DNA of 64,000 nucleotides from an uncultured Erythrobacter sp. (GTDB taxonomy: Bacteria > Pseudomonadota > Alphaproteobacteria > Sphingomonadales > Sphingomonadaceae): assembly GCF_947499705.1 (NCBI RefSeq), contig NZ_CANMPJ010000001.1, positions 1,647,501 to 1,711,500 of the forward strand, read 5' to 3'. Position numbers and translations under genes: made by a program. Position 1 is the stretch's first letter. The number at the start of each line of letters is the position of its first letter. This document shows, piece after piece, positions 35,435 to 47,067 of this stretch. Under the pieces are notes generated by a model. It worked only from the letters and a program-made list of their open reading frames with translations. It did no database searches and was not told the origin of the DNA.

Positions 35435-36634
35435 ATGAGACGAGCTCAGATCCTCAAACAAAACGCGCCTGATGTGATCAGGTTGCCCGACCGTTCCAAG
35501 CGGTCCGAGACGCCGCGCGCTCCAAATGCAAACAAAGCAGAACGCAAGATCGAACCGCGCTTGTCGCTGCGCAAGCGGATTGCTGTGCTGGCCGCCGCGA
35601 TCGCAGTGCCTGCCATGGCCGCTCCCGGTGATTTTGGAGCAGAGCCCGCCGCAGCGCCGATTTCCGACGTTCAGCTTTCGCACGAAGGGGCAATGCCCTT
35701 TGAAAAGCCCGGCATGAGCTTCCCCGGCTCGGCATTCTATTACCTCGCCGATCCGCCCGCCGAAACGTTGATCGCGCTCCCGACAACCGATCCTCTCGAT
35801 ACCGCCGCCGACGTGGCCGGGCTTGAAGTAGGCGAAGCCATCGACACTGGCCCAGCTGCAAGCGGTTTCTTCGTCTCCGGCAGCGGTGTTTCGAAAGCCC
35901 GTGCTCAGGAATGCCTGGCGCAGGCAGTCTGGTACGAAGCGGCAAGCGAAAGCAGCGCCGGACAGCGCGCGGTTGCACAAGTCGTGCTCAACCGCGTTTC
36001 GCATCCGAACTGGCCATCAAGCGTGTGCGGCGTGGTTTACCAAGGTTCAAACCGTTCAACCGGGTGCCAATTCAGCTTCACCTGCGATGGCAGCATGCGG
36101 CGCAAGGCCAGCGGCGCTAGCTGGGCGCGCGCGCAGCAGGTCGCCGCTTCGGCACTGGCGGGCGACGTTTACGCCCCGGTCGGTCACGCCACGCATTACC
36201 ACACGCTCTGGGTCAATCCGTATTGGGCCGGGTCGTTGGACCACGTCGGGACGATCGGCGCGCACCGGTTCTACCGCAATCGCGGCAACGCCGGACGCAA
36301 GGGTGCGTTTACGGGCAATTATGCTGGGGCCGAGCCGAGCGTTCGCGGACGCACTTCACCCGTACCGGTTCCAACAGAAACGGTTGCGACCAGCGCCGCC
36401 CCACTGCCCGCTGCGGCAAGCGTTCCTGCCACCACGCGGTCTCGGAACGTTTCCGCGCGTCAGCCGCAAGAAACCGGTGCTCAACCCGCTGCAATTGCTG
36501 CGTCACCAGTGGCCGATCCTGCGCTGAGCGGTGCGGGTCAAGTCAAAGACACCTATGCCAATGCAGGCAAATGGAAGACCGACCCCAGCACGCTGGATCT
36601 GGACATAGGCCCGAGCGCCGGCAGCAACCAATAG
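35435..36634 (+). CDS. Cell wall hydrolase of the SleB/CwlJ family
   Basis: A 399-residue protein with a basic cytoplasmic N-terminus and one hydrophobic segment (about residues 47-63, AVLAAAIAVPAMAA). The hydrolase domain follows at about 165-280: ECLAQAVWYEAASESSAGQRAVAQVVLNRVSHPNWPSSVCGVVYQGS and CQFSFTCDG, with the glutamate of WYEA the likely catalytic residue. The C-terminus is Pro/Ala/Thr-rich. SleB-type enzymes cleave peptidoglycan glycan strands; outside spore formers they act in wall remodelling. ATG at 35435 is chosen over a TTG at 35366. Confidence 0.85.
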   Translation: MRRAQILKQNAPDVIRLPDRSKRSETPRAPNANKAERKIEPRLSLRKRIAVLAAAIAVPAMAAPGDFGAEPAAAPISDVQLSHEGAMPFEKPGMSFPGSAFYYLADPPAETLIALPTTDPLDTAADVAGLEVGEAIDTGPAASGFFVSGSGVSKARAQECLAQAVWYEAASESSAGQRAVAQVVLNRVSHPNWPSSVCGVVYQGSNRSTGCQFSFTCDGSMRRKASGASWARAQQVAASALAGDVYAPVGHATHYHTLWVNPYWAGSLDHVGTIGAHRFYRNRGNAGRKGAFTGNYAGAEPSVRGRTSPVPVPTETVATSAAPLPAAASVPATTRSRNVSARQPQETGAQPAAIAASPVADPALSGAGQVKDTYANAGKWKTDPSTLDLDIGPSAGSNQ

Positions 36635-36787
36635 CGACGGCGCAAAGCAACATTGCGAGCAAGGGTTAACGCCTTCGAAACCCTGTCCGGACACCGGACC
36701 TTAGCGACCCCCAGCGTACTCCAATCCAATCAAACGAGACGCCGCCATTGATGCGTGCAGTCCGATACAAAATTGGAAGTCGCACCC

Positions 36788-37150
36788 ATGACCATTCATT
36801 TTGCTGCCGAACCATGCATGATCGGCACCCCGGTTTCTCGCGCTTTGTCCGCGCTTCGCATTCCGGAACCAGCAAATGACAACGGCGATGCTCATTCGGT
36901 CATGTTGCCGGACGACCAGATGCTTCGCGCGGCGCTGCGCCACTTCGCCGAACACGGCCTGGGAGCTGCTCGGGCTGCTCGGGGACGAGCCGAAGCAGCA
37001 TTCTTCGCTGGTGACCGCCAAACCTACGAATGGTGGCTTGGAATTACTCGCACGCTCGATCGTCGACTCGCTGCACAAGCCGAGCAGTCGAAGTCAGCGC
37101 TTCAATTGCCTCTTTTGGCGGCAAACGAGTCCACATCCGAGAACGCGTGA
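36788..37150 (+). CDS. Conserved small protein of sphingomonads, unknown function
   Basis: A 120-residue protein, soluble, with a Pro/Asn/Asp-containing start (PEPANDNGD) and a conserved-looking helical part LRHFAEHGLGAARAARGRAEAAFFAGDRQTYEWWLGITRTLDRRLA (about residues 49-94). I believe similar proteins occur in Erythrobacteraceae, but no function is known to me. GGAAG lies about 12 bases before the ATG. An upstream GTG at 36755 is less likely. It stands alone between the hydrolase and the GGDEF-EAL gene. Confidence 0.65.
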   Translation: MTIHFAAEPCMIGTPVSRALSALRIPEPANDNGDAHSVMLPDDQMLRAALRHFAEHGLGAARAARGRAEAAFFAGDRQTYEWWLGITRTLDRRLAAQAEQSKSALQLPLLAANESTSENA

Positions 37151-37229
37151 AGCCCAAGAGAGTCTGCGGGAATTTTTAGTAAGCAGACCGTTAACTTTGG
37201 CTTGACCACTTTGCTCTAAGCCGGGTGTC

Positions 37230-39203
37230 ATGTTGGGAACCGCGGGGCCACTTGAAAGGATGCGTGCATTCTGCGCGCAGCGTTTGAGACGCGACCGTTC
37301 GGACAAGCTTTCAGCGCGTGTCCGGCGGGTTCTCGTCAAATCTCTCTACACCCAGCCATCCAGCCTAGCGATTGGCGCAGTCACGACCGTTGCTGCTGGC
37401 TGTGCTGCGGCGTGGGTAGAGCAACTTCCCGAACTCTACATCGCCTGCGCCGTACTGACCGTGATTGCCACCGCGCGCGTCACTGCAGCGCTGGGGCTGT
37501 CTCCGGATTCCAACAGCACCAGCACCAACATGCTCGAACTCATCTACGAGGTCGGAGCATTCAGCTATGCTTTTGTGCTCGGTCTGATGGGAGCCATGAC
37601 GATATGGCTTGGCGCCAGTGCCGAAGTCACCGTGCTTATGGTTGCCAACGCGCTCTGCTATGGTGTTGGCGTTGCGGCGCGCAATGCGGGCCGTCCTAGT
37701 ATCGCCATTGGCCAGCTAACGCTGGTTTGTATTCCGATTATCTTCGCTTGTTTGTCTACCGGAAGCGTGGCGCTGATTGCTTTGGCGATCACCATCATGC
37801 TGCTGATCCCGGCGATGATGTCGATCGCACTCAACATCTTCAAAACCCTGCGCGAATCCATTGCGGCGGCAGAGACCAGCGCCCAGCTCGCCGACAAAAT
37901 GCAGCATCTGGCGCGCACCGACGTTGTAACCGGCCTCGCCAACCGGGCCGGTCTCAATCACGCGATGGTCGAAACCATGATGGCGGTTGACGACGACAGT
38001 CGCCGCGCGTTGGTGTGGATCGATCTCGACCGGTTCAAGGAAGTCAACGATCTGCTCGGCCATCCGGTCGGCGACCGAGTTCTTAGCGAAGTGGCCAAGC
38101 GTCTTAAGGATGTCTGTCCCGAAGGTTCGACAGTTTCGCGCTTCGGCGGTGACGAATTCGTTCTATTCTGCCCGATTGAAAGCCGCAAGCAGGCGGAACT
38201 GATCGCCAGCGAAATCCATGCCGAGATCATGCGGCCGGTTCGGATTGAAGCCGACCGGCTGGAAGTCCGCGCTTCCCTGGGTGTCGCGCTGTTGCCGGAA
38301 GACGGCAAGGATGCCGATACGCTGATGCAGAGCGCTGACCTCGCGCTTTATCATGCCAAGGTCGGCGGACGCGCTCAGACTCGGTTCTTCGACAAGACCA
38401 TGACCCGCGATCTGGTGCGTCGCCGCGAAATCGAAGATGAGCTTCGTGCAGCATTGCAGCGCGATGAGCTGTCGATTTTCTATCAACCGATCGTCGATCT
38501 CGAGACGGGCAAAATCCGCTGTTTCGAAGCGCTTATTCGCTGGTTCCACCCGGAAAAAGGCGAACTGCGCCCCGACGAATTCATCCCGGTAGCAGAAGAA
38601 ACCGGCGTGATCGTCACCCTCGGCAACTGGATCACCGCACAGGCAGCCCGGACCGCGGCGAAGTGGCCCGAAGACGTCAGCGTCGCCGTGAACCTTTCCC
38701 CGCTTCAGATCCGCGCGCCCGGTGCAGCCTTGGGTATCCGCAACGCCTTGCGTGAGGCTGGCCTCGATCCGTCACGGCTCGAACTCGAAGTGACCGAAAG
38801 CCTGTTCATCGAAGACAACCACGCCACCGCCAATTTCATCCAGGAATTGTCGGCAATCGGCGTGAAATTTGCCCTCGATGATTTCGGGACCGGCTATTCC
38901 TCGCTGGGCTACATCAACACCTTCCCGCTTTCGAAGATTAAGGTCGACCGCAGTTTCGTCTCCGGCGCGCATGTCGGGCGCAAGAGCGAGGCGATCATTC
39001 GCGCCGTGGCCGAAATGGGCTCAACGCTGGGAATGGAGATCGTTGCCGAAGGGCTTGAGACGATCGAACAAGTGCAGACCGTGCGCGAGGCAGGCTGTAC
39101 ACTGGGGCAAGGATTCTATTTCAGCCGGGCAGTGCCGGATTACCTCGCCTCGATGCTGCTCGCGCAAGAGCGCGACGGCGATCTTCGCCAGATCACCGGC
39201 TGA
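37230..39203 (+). CDS. GGDEF-EAL membrane protein (cyclic-di-GMP turnover)
   Basis: A 657-residue protein with an N-terminal membrane region of about five to six spans (residues about 40-205), a GGDEF domain with the intact motif at residues 306-310 (RFGGDEFVLF) and an EAL domain with Glu433-Ala-Leu, plus DDFGTGYSSL and the VDRSFV motifs downstream. Both active sites look intact, so it may make and break cyclic-di-GMP depending on a signal sensed in the membrane part. No receptor motif is visible. It is the last gene before the mdh promoter region. Confidence 0.93.
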   Translation: MLGTAGPLERMRAFCAQRLRRDRSDKLSARVRRVLVKSLYTQPSSLAIGAVTTVAAGCAAAWVEQLPELYIACAVLTVIATARVTAALGLSPDSNSTSTNMLELIYEVGAFSYAFVLGLMGAMTIWLGASAEVTVLMVANALCYGVGVAARNAGRPSIAIGQLTLVCIPIIFACLSTGSVALIALAITIMLLIPAMMSIALNIFKTLRESIAAAETSAQLADKMQHLARTDVVTGLANRAGLNHAMVETMMAVDDDSRRALVWIDLDRFKEVNDLLGHPVGDRVLSEVAKRLKDVCPEGSTVSRFGGDEFVLFCPIESRKQAELIASEIHAEIMRPVRIEADRLEVRASLGVALLPEDGKDADTLMQSADLALYHAKVGGRAQTRFFDKTMTRDLVRRREIEDELRAALQRDELSIFYQPIVDLETGKIRCFEALIRWFHPEKGELRPDEFIPVAEETGVIVTLGNWITAQAARTAAKWPEDVSVAVNLSPLQIRAPGAALGIRNALREAGLDPSRLELEVTESLFIEDNHATANFIQELSAIGVKFALDDFGTGYSSLGYINTFPLSKIKVDRSFVSGAHVGRKSEAIIRAVAEMGSTLGMEIVAEGLETIEQVQTVREAGCTLGQGFYFSRAVPDYLASMLLAQERDGDLRQITG

Positions 39204-39264
39204 CTTCAAAAATCCCCTGACAGATAGGTGTTTTGCGTAAGTGGATGGCTGCGCAAATGCATAG

Positions 39265-40742
<1,478 letters not shown>

Positions 40743-40790
40743 ATGCCCATCCTGATCAACATAGACACCAAGACCATCACCTGCGGGTAA
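40743..40790 (+). pseudogene. Degenerate copy of the sucD start, 15 codons, possible leader peptide
   Basis: ATG CCC ATC CTG ATC AAC ATA GAC... encodes MPILINIDTKTITCG then TAA. Real sucD starts [15 protein letters not shown]; 34 of 45 bases are identical, and the preceding TTTTGA is shared too (GAGCTTTTGA here, GAGTTTTGA before sucD). The stop TAA overlaps the ATG of the next gene (TAATG), so if translated it would couple to it. It is best read as the scar of a duplication or insertion at sucD. Confidence 0.8.
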
Positions 40791-41395
40791 TGCGCACGTT
40801 GCTCGCCTCGATTGTGGGTCTGACCCTCGCCGTTCCAGCCGCGGCGCAGGATACCCCCTACCCGTCGCTCGAAATACTCGAGGCATTCCGCGATGGCTGC
40901 GGAACGATCGAGGATCAGTCAGCCGCGTCTGCTTCGATGACCGCTGCAGGCTGGCAAGTGGTCGATCTGGCAGCGGCTCCCGCGCCGCTAACGGAGTTCA
41001 CCACCTTCGCGCGTGAAGCGGGCGGTCGTGCCGTCAAAGCGCAGGGTGGAACGATGAGTGAGATGGAAGTCTTCGAGAAGACTGTCGCCGGCGAGCGCCT
41101 CTTCTCGATCCTGTCCGAAGTTCGGATCGATGGTGCGCGCGTATCTGCCTGCAGACTGTTCGACTTTGGCGAAACGCGAAAGATCGACGTTGCGACCGCT
41201 CAGCAATGGCTGGGCCGCGAACCAGACAAAGTGATCGATCAGGAGGAAGTCTCCGTGGCCGATTGGGAGCCCGGCACCCTGCCCGGCCATGACAGTTTTC
41301 AGCTGTTCTTCGTCCCAACCGACAGCCCAATCAAACAGATTTTCAAGTTCGATGGCGTTGCGCTGAAGTCAGACACGCTGACGGTGGCAGAATGA
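40790..41395 (+). CDS. Exported protein of unknown function between mdh and sucD
   Basis: A 201-residue protein with a signal peptide (residues about 1-20, ending AAAQD). The mature part has FRDGCGTIEDQSAASASMTAAGWQVVD and VSACRLFDFGETRKI, with two cysteines, and ends with a beta-rich half. No enzyme motif is visible. It starts in TAATG on the stop of the sucD-start remnant. It was probably inserted into the cluster with the preceding small gene, since neither is a TCA enzyme. Confidence 0.7.
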   Translation: MRTLLASIVGLTLAVPAAAQDTPYPSLEILEAFRDGCGTIEDQSAASASMTAAGWQVVDLAAAPAPLTEFTTFAREAGGRAVKAQGGTMSEMEVFEKTVAGERLFSILSEVRIDGARVSACRLFDFGETRKIDVATAQQWLGREPDKVIDQEEVSVADWEPGTLPGHDSFQLFFVPTDSPIKQIFKFDGVALKSDTLTVAE

Positions 41396-41468
41396 CGCGC
41401 GCGACCCGAATTGCCCAAACCCACCTTTTCGTGGTTTGATTATCAGATTTACCAAGACGGAGTTTTGA

Positions 41469-42359
41469 ATGTCCATCCTCGTCAACAAAGACACCAAAGT
41501 CATCACCCAGGGAATGACCGGCAACACCGGCACGTTCCATACGCAGCAGGCGCTCGATTACGGATCGCAAATGGTGGCCGGTGTGACCCCGGGCAAAGGC
41601 GGCACCGAGCATATCGGGTTGCCGCAGTTCAACACCGTGCGCGAGGCCAAGGAAGCGACCGGCGCGACTGCTTCGTGCATCTACGTACCACCGCCTTTCG
41701 CCGCTGATGCGATCTGCGAGGCTATTGATGCCGAGATGGAACTGATCATCTGCATCACCGAAGGCATCCCAGTGCTCGATATGGTCAAGGCGAAAGCCGC
41801 GCTGACCGGCAGCAAATCGCGCCTGATCGGCCCGAACTGCCCCGGCGTGCTGACACCCGAAGAGTGCAAAATCGGCATCATGCCGGGCAGCATCTTCAAG
41901 AAGGGCAGCGTCGGTGTCGTCTCGCGCTCGGGCACGCTCACCTACGAAGCCGTTCACCAGACCACGCAGGTTGGTCTTGGCCAGACCACGGCGGTCGGGA
42001 TTGGCGGAGACCCGGTCAACGGGACCAACTTCATCGACGTCCTCGACCTGTTCCTCGACGATCCAGACACCAAGAGCATGATCATGATCGGCGAGATCGG
42101 CGGCAGCGCCGAAGAAGAAGCGGCCGAGTTCCTCAAGCAGGAAGCCGCCAAGGGCCGTTCAAAGCCAACCGTCGGCTTTATCGCTGGCCGCACGGCGCCT
42201 CCGGGCCGCCGCATGGGCCATGCCGGTGCGATTGTTTCAGGCGGCAAAGGCGGCGCGGACGACAAGATTGCAGCCATGGAAGATGCGGGCATCCGCGTCT
42301 CCCCTTCCCCCAGCGAGCTCGGCACCACGCTCGACGCAATGCTGAAGGAAATGGCGTAA
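41469..42359 (+). CDS. sucD: Succinyl-CoA synthetase alpha subunit
   Basis: SucD carries the CoA site and the phosphohistidine of succinyl-CoA synthetase. The 296-residue protein has [29 protein letters not shown] at the start, [20 protein letters not shown] (about 118-137), and [26 protein letters not shown] with the phosphorylated His251. The complex also needs SucC, which is not encoded anywhere in this window. GGAGTTTTGA precedes the ATG. It is followed by sucA after 34 bases, in the same transcript. Confidence 0.97.
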   Translation: MSILVNKDTKVITQGMTGNTGTFHTQQALDYGSQMVAGVTPGKGGTEHIGLPQFNTVREAKEATGATASCIYVPPPFAADAICEAIDAEMELIICITEGIPVLDMVKAKAALTGSKSRLIGPNCPGVLTPEECKIGIMPGSIFKKGSVGVVSRSGTLTYEAVHQTTQVGLGQTTAVGIGGDPVNGTNFIDVLDLFLDDPDTKSMIMIGEIGGSAEEEAAEFLKQEAAKGRSKPTVGFIAGRTAPPGRRMGHAGAIVSGGKGGADDKIAAMEDAGIRVSPSPSELGTTLDAMLKEMA

Positions 42360-42393
42360 CCCCGCCTCATATCCCTCCCCTCGGAGAACCCAC

Positions 42394-45198
42394 ATGGGTC
42401 AAGAACCGAACGAATTCATGCCGCAGATGACCGACCAGGAAGGTCCCCAGCCGGGACCGTCCTGGGGCAACCCCAAATGGCTGTCGGAAGTCGCTGACAG
42501 CGACGCGGACCTAACTACCGCGCTCGACCCGACGCAAATGCGTCTCGCGGTTGAGAAGGCAGCGAAGAAGGCTGGCAAGTCTACCGATCCAATGGCGATC
42601 GAGCTGGCCGCCAGCCTGTCGATTGCGGCTATGACTCTCGTTCGTCTCTACCGTGTGCGCGGGCACATGGCGGCGGATCTAGATCCTCTGGGTCTTTCGG
42701 CGAAGCGCAAAGCCCCAGAGGACCTTTCGCTCGAATTCCACGGCCTTGCTGGCAAGGAAGACGCAGAAGTGTTCGTGGGCGGCGTGCTTGGCTTGCATTG
42801 GACTACCGTGGGCGAGCTGCACCAGCGCTTGCTCGAGGTCTATTGCGGCAAGGTCGGCCTGGAATACATGCACATCGCCGACACCGAAGAGCGGCGGTTC
42901 CTGCAGGACAAATTCGAAAGCCCCGGCGACACGATTCAGTTTACGCCCGAGGGCAAGAAGGCCATTTTGGCCGCTGTTTTGCGCGGGGAACTCTACGAAG
43001 AATTCCTCGGCAAGAAATATGTCGGGACCAAGCGTTTCGGTCTTGATGGCGGGGAATCGATGATCCCGGCACTCGAAGCGGTGATCAAGCATGGCGGCAG
43101 CGACGGTGTGCGCGAGATCATCTACGGTATGGCGCACCGCGGGCGGTTGAACGTCCTCGCGAACGTGATGGCGAAGCCGTATAAGGTGATCTTCCATGAG
43201 TTCTCCGGTGGATCGGCAAACCCCGAAGATGTCGGCGGCTCAGGCGATGTGAAATACCACCTCGGCACCAGCACCGATCGCAGCTTCGACGATATCGAAG
43301 TGCACATGTCGCTCGTGCCCAACCCGTCGCACCTCGAAACGGTGGACCCGGTTGTACTCGGCAAGAGCCGAGCGCAGCAGGCGATCCGCGATGATCTCGA
43401 CGACAAGCAGCAGGTACTGCCGGTTTTGATCCACGGCGATGCGGCCTTTGCAGGCCAGGGCGTCGTTTGGGAAAGTCTCAGCCTGTCAGGCGTCAACGGT
43501 TATGACACAGGCGGCTGCCTGCACTTCATCATCAACAACCAGATCGGCTTCACGACCAGCCCGCGTTTTGCGCGCAACTCGCCCTACCCCAGCGATGTAG
43601 CGAAGGGCGTGATGGCCCCGATCCTGCACGTCAATGGCGACGATCCCGAGGCCGTGACCTTCGCTTGCAAGCTCGCAGTCGAATACCGGCAAAGGTTCAG
43701 CCGCGACGTCGTGATCGACATGTGGTGCTACCGCCGCTTCGGCCATAACGAAGGCGACGAACCGAAGTTTACGCAGCCGCTGATGTATGAAGCCATCAGC
43801 AAGCACCCCAAGGTGTCGAAGCACTACGAGCAGCGCCTGATTTCAGAAGGCGTGATCGAAGAAGGTCACCGCGATAGCGTTGCGGCCGAATTTACCGACC
43901 TGCTCGAGGAAGAGTTTCAGGCAGCGAAAAGCTACAGCCCGAACGAAGCCGACTGGTTCGGTGGACGCTGGGCAGGTCTGAACAAGCCGGTCGATCCCGA
44001 AACTGCGCGGCGCAACGTGCACACAGCCATCGAACCGAAGATGTTCGACAGCCTGGGCCGCGCGCTGACCGAGGTTCCGGACGATCTGACGATCCACCGG
44101 ACGCTGGGCCGCGTGCTCAAGGCCAAGCAGGAGATGTTCGACAAAGGCGAAGGGTTCGACTGGGCAACCGGTGAAGCGCTCGCATTCGGCAGCCTCGTGA
44201 TGGAAGGCTATGGAGTGCGCCTCTCCGGTCAGGATTCCGGTCGCGGCACGTTCTCGCAGCGCCATGCCGTCTGGGTCGATCAGAAGGATGAGCGCAAATA
44301 CATCCCGCTCACCACGCTGCCGCACGGCAAGTTCGAGGTCTATGACAGCACCCTGTCCGAATACGGTGTGCTCGGTTTCGAATACGGGTTCGCGATGGCC
44401 GATCCGAAGACGCTGGTTTTGTGGGAAGCGCAGTTTGGCGATTTCGCCAATGGCGCGCAGATCATGATCGATCAGTATATCGCGGCAGGCGAAGCCAAAT
44501 GGCTGCGCGCCAACGGCCTCGTGATGCTGCTGCCCCACGGATATGAAGGCCAAGGTCCAGAGCACTCCTCCGCACGGCTTGAACGGTTCCTGCAATTGTG
44601 CGCGAACGACAATATCCAGGTCTGCAACATCACCACGCCGGCGAACTACTTCCACGTCCTGCGGCGGCAGATGCTGCGTTCGTTCCGCAAGCCAATGGTG
44701 ATCATGTCGCCCAAGTCGTTGCTGCGGCATCCGATGGCGAAGAGCACCCGCGAGGAATTCCTCGGCGAAAACCACTTTATGCGGATCAAGTCCGACCTGA
44801 CCCACATCGACGACACCAAGATCAAACGCCTTGTTCTGTGCTCGGGCAAGGTCGCCTACGATTTGATCGAAGCGCGCGACAAGGCTGGTCTGAAGGATGT
44901 GTCGATCGTGCGGATCGAGCAGCTTTATCCCTTCCCGGGCGAGCCGCTGGCGGTGCGTCTCAAGCGCATGACCAACCTCAAAGACGTCGTCTGGTGTCAG
45001 GAAGAGCCCAAGAACAACGGATCTTGGTTCTTTGTGGAATCGCACATTGAGCAGTCTCTGACCGACGCCGGACACGCAGGCATGCGGCCAAGCTATGCTG
45101 GCCGAGACGCCTCCGCTTCGCCCGCAACCGGCCTCGCCAAGCGCCACATCGAACAGCAGGAAAAGCTGGTCGCCGAAGCGCTTGGTATCTCCAAGTAA
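42394..45198 (+). CDS. sucA: 2-oxoglutarate dehydrogenase E1
   Basis: The 934-residue thiamine-diphosphate enzyme decarboxylates 2-oxoglutarate and passes the succinyl group to E2. It has the short N-terminal helix, VLGLHWTTVGELHQ, the E1 core with AHRGRLNVLANVMAKP (about 247-262), HGDAAFAGQGVVWESL (about 348-363) and GHNEGDEP (about 450), and the C-terminal EPKNNGSWFFVESHIEQ. Length matches the OdhA/SucA family. It is cytoplasmic and works with SucB and Lpd encoded downstream. Confidence 0.98.
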   Translation: MGQEPNEFMPQMTDQEGPQPGPSWGNPKWLSEVADSDADLTTALDPTQMRLAVEKAAKKAGKSTDPMAIELAASLSIAAMTLVRLYRVRGHMAADLDPLGLSAKRKAPEDLSLEFHGLAGKEDAEVFVGGVLGLHWTTVGELHQRLLEVYCGKVGLEYMHIADTEERRFLQDKFESPGDTIQFTPEGKKAILAAVLRGELYEEFLGKKYVGTKRFGLDGGESMIPALEAVIKHGGSDGVREIIYGMAHRGRLNVLANVMAKPYKVIFHEFSGGSANPEDVGGSGDVKYHLGTSTDRSFDDIEVHMSLVPNPSHLETVDPVVLGKSRAQQAIRDDLDDKQQVLPVLIHGDAAFAGQGVVWESLSLSGVNGYDTGGCLHFIINNQIGFTTSPRFARNSPYPSDVAKGVMAPILHVNGDDPEAVTFACKLAVEYRQRFSRDVVIDMWCYRRFGHNEGDEPKFTQPLMYEAISKHPKVSKHYEQRLISEGVIEEGHRDSVAAEFTDLLEEEFQAAKSYSPNEADWFGGRWAGLNKPVDPETARRNVHTAIEPKMFDSLGRALTEVPDDLTIHRTLGRVLKAKQEMFDKGEGFDWATGEALAFGSLVMEGYGVRLSGQDSGRGTFSQRHAVWVDQKDERKYIPLTTLPHGKFEVYDSTLSEYGVLGFEYGFAMADPKTLVLWEAQFGDFANGAQIMIDQYIAAGEAKWLRANGLVMLLPHGYEGQGPEHSSARLERFLQLCANDNIQVCNITTPANYFHVLRRQMLRSFRKPMVIMSPKSLLRHPMAKSTREEFLGENHFMRIKSDLTHIDDTKIKRLVLCSGKVAYDLIEARDKAGLKDVSIVRIEQLYPFPGEPLAVRLKRMTNLKDVVWCQEEPKNNGSWFFVESHIEQSLTDAGHAGMRPSYAGRDASASPATGLAKRHIEQQEKLVAEALGISK

Positions 45199-45237
45199 TT
45201 TGAAAAGCACTCAGTAAGAGCCTGAAGGAAAACAATT

Positions 45238-46461
45238 ATGGCCACTGAAATCACAGTCCCGGCTCTTGGCGAGTCAGTCACAGAAGGCAGCATCGGCGAA
45301 TGGCTCAAGCAGCCAGGCGAAGCTGTCGCAGCCGATGAGCCGATTTGCAGCCTCGAAACCGACAAAGTCGCGGTCGACGTCCCCTCACCGATTGCGGGCG
45401 TCATGTCCGAACATCGTGCGGAAGTCGGCGACACCGTCGAAGTAGGCGCGGTAATTGCAATTGTTGAGGAAGGCGCGGCAGCCAGTGCTGCTCCGGCAGC
45501 CAAGGCTGATACCCCTGCCCCCGCTGCGACCAAGGAAGCGCCGAGCGAAGACCTGCAGGCTGCTGCGCAAACGCTCTCCCCAGCCGTGCGCCGCGCGGTG
45601 CTCGAACACGGGGTCGATCCATCGACCATCAAAGGCACAGGCAAAGATGGTCGGCTGACGAAGGAAGACGTTCTGGCCGCAGCGAAAGCCAAGGGCGACC
45701 CGGCCCCGGCAAGCACTCCGGCCCCCGCCCCTGCACCGGCGGCGTCAACTTCGTCCGGTGGTCGGACAGAAGAGCGCGTCAAGATGACCCGCATGCGCCA
45801 GACCATCGCCCGCCGCCTGAAAGGCGCGCAGGAAGAAGCCGCGCTGCTTACCACCTTCAACGATTGCGACATGAGCGCGGTCATCGAAGCGCGGACAAAG
45901 TACAAAGACCTTTTCGCCAAGAAGCACGACATCCGCCTCGGCTTTATGGGCTTCTTCGCCAAGGCTGCCTGCCTCGCGCTGAAAGACGTCCCGAGCGTCA
46001 ACGCCTACATTCAGGGCGATGAGATCGTATATCACGACTATGTCGATATCTCGGTCGCGGTGTCTGCGCCCAACGGCCTCGTCGTACCCGTGATCCGCGA
46101 TTGTCAGGACAAGGGCTTCGCTCAGATCGAGACAGATATCGCCGACTTTGGCGGGCGCGCCAAGGAAGGCACGCTGACCATGGCCGACATGACCGGCGGC
46201 ACTTTCACAATTTCGAATGGCGGCGTGTTTGGATCGCTGATGTCGACCCCGATCATCAACCCGCCGCAAAGCGCCGTACTCGGCCTCCACCGCATCGAAG
46301 ACCGCCCGGTCGCGGTGAATGGCGAAGTCGTAATCCGCCCGATGATGTATCTCGCGCTGAGCTACGACCACCGCCTGATCGACGGCCGCGAAGCGGTGAC
46401 CGCGCTTAAGATCATCAAGGAAGCGATCGAAGATCCGACCCGGATGCTGATTGACCTATAG
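45238..46461 (+). CDS. sucB: Dihydrolipoamide succinyltransferase, E2 of 2-oxoglutarate dehydrogenase
   Basis: The 407-residue E2 has an N-terminal lipoyl domain with the modified Lys43 in [13 protein letters not shown], a first Ala/Pro-rich linker, the peripheral-subunit-binding domain [35 protein letters not shown] (about residues 117-150), a second Ala/Pro linker, and the catalytic domain with HRLIDGREA (Asp and His active site). It receives the succinyl group from E1 and hands it to CoA. It is in the sucA transcript, 39 bases downstream. Confidence 0.98.
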   Translation: MATEITVPALGESVTEGSIGEWLKQPGEAVAADEPICSLETDKVAVDVPSPIAGVMSEHRAEVGDTVEVGAVIAIVEEGAAASAAPAAKADTPAPAATKEAPSEDLQAAAQTLSPAVRRAVLEHGVDPSTIKGTGKDGRLTKEDVLAAAKAKGDPAPASTPAPAPAPAASTSSGGRTEERVKMTRMRQTIARRLKGAQEEAALLTTFNDCDMSAVIEARTKYKDLFAKKHDIRLGFMGFFAKAACLALKDVPSVNAYIQGDEIVYHDYVDISVAVSAPNGLVVPVIRDCQDKGFAQIETDIADFGGRAKEGTLTMADMTGGTFTISNGGVFGSLMSTPIINPPQSAVLGLHRIEDRPVAVNGEVVIRPMMYLALSYDHRLIDGREAVTALKIIKEAIEDPTRMLIDL

Positions 46462-46473
46462 AGGAACGAACCG

Positions 46474-47055
46474 ATGGGTATCGCATATTGCTTGATCCGG
46501 ACGTCACCAGAGAACATCGAGGTTTTGCGCGATAGACCCAAAGCAGTCGCGGAGTTCGTCTATCAAGATCCGGATGTATACGAAGAGCCAAAGTCGAGCT
46601 TTCTATCAAAGCTCTTTGGGAACAAAGCTCAGACCGACGACGGTCCCGTACCAAAGCGGTTGGAAGGCGATGAAGAGGACATCGATAAGTCTTGGCACAT
46701 TGTTCACTACCTCCTGTGTGGGGATGCAGGCCGGGGCGACGGGCCATTGGCGATAATCGGTGACGATTTGAATCCGCTTGCGGACATAAATCTTGGCTTG
46801 GGCAAACCAAACATCATTTCCGCCGATTGGGTGAAGGAGTTCGCAGAGCTTGCATCCCATATGACGGACGAGAGTTTCCTTGAACGCTATGTGCCAGAGG
46901 AAATGCCTCTAAACGAACTCTACATGGGCGATGTGGTTGCGCGTGGAGATGTCGGTGACATTCGTGAGTATGCGCTGGAAAACTTTCAGTTCCTTCGCGA
47001 CTTTGCCAGTGAGGCCGCCGAAAACGGCCAAGCGATCATCACTTACTACACTTGA
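46474..47055 (+). CDS. DUF1877 family protein (YfbM-like)
   Basis: A 193-residue soluble protein. The motif DIDKSWHIVHYLLCGDAGRGDGPLAIIGD (about residues 68-96) and the acidic C-terminal half match the DUF1877 family, of which YfbM of E. coli has a known structure but no firm role. It lies between sucB and lpd, 12 bases on each side, although its product has no known link to the complex. Its base composition is visibly less GC-rich than sucB and lpd, which fits insertion by transfer. Confidence 0.78.
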   Translation: MGIAYCLIRTSPENIEVLRDRPKAVAEFVYQDPDVYEEPKSSFLSKLFGNKAQTDDGPVPKRLEGDEEDIDKSWHIVHYLLCGDAGRGDGPLAIIGDDLNPLADINLGLGKPNIISADWVKEFAELASHMTDESFLERYVPEEMPLNELYMGDVVARGDVGDIREYALENFQFLRDFASEAAENGQAIITYYT

Positions 47056-47067
47056 ACGGAATATCTA

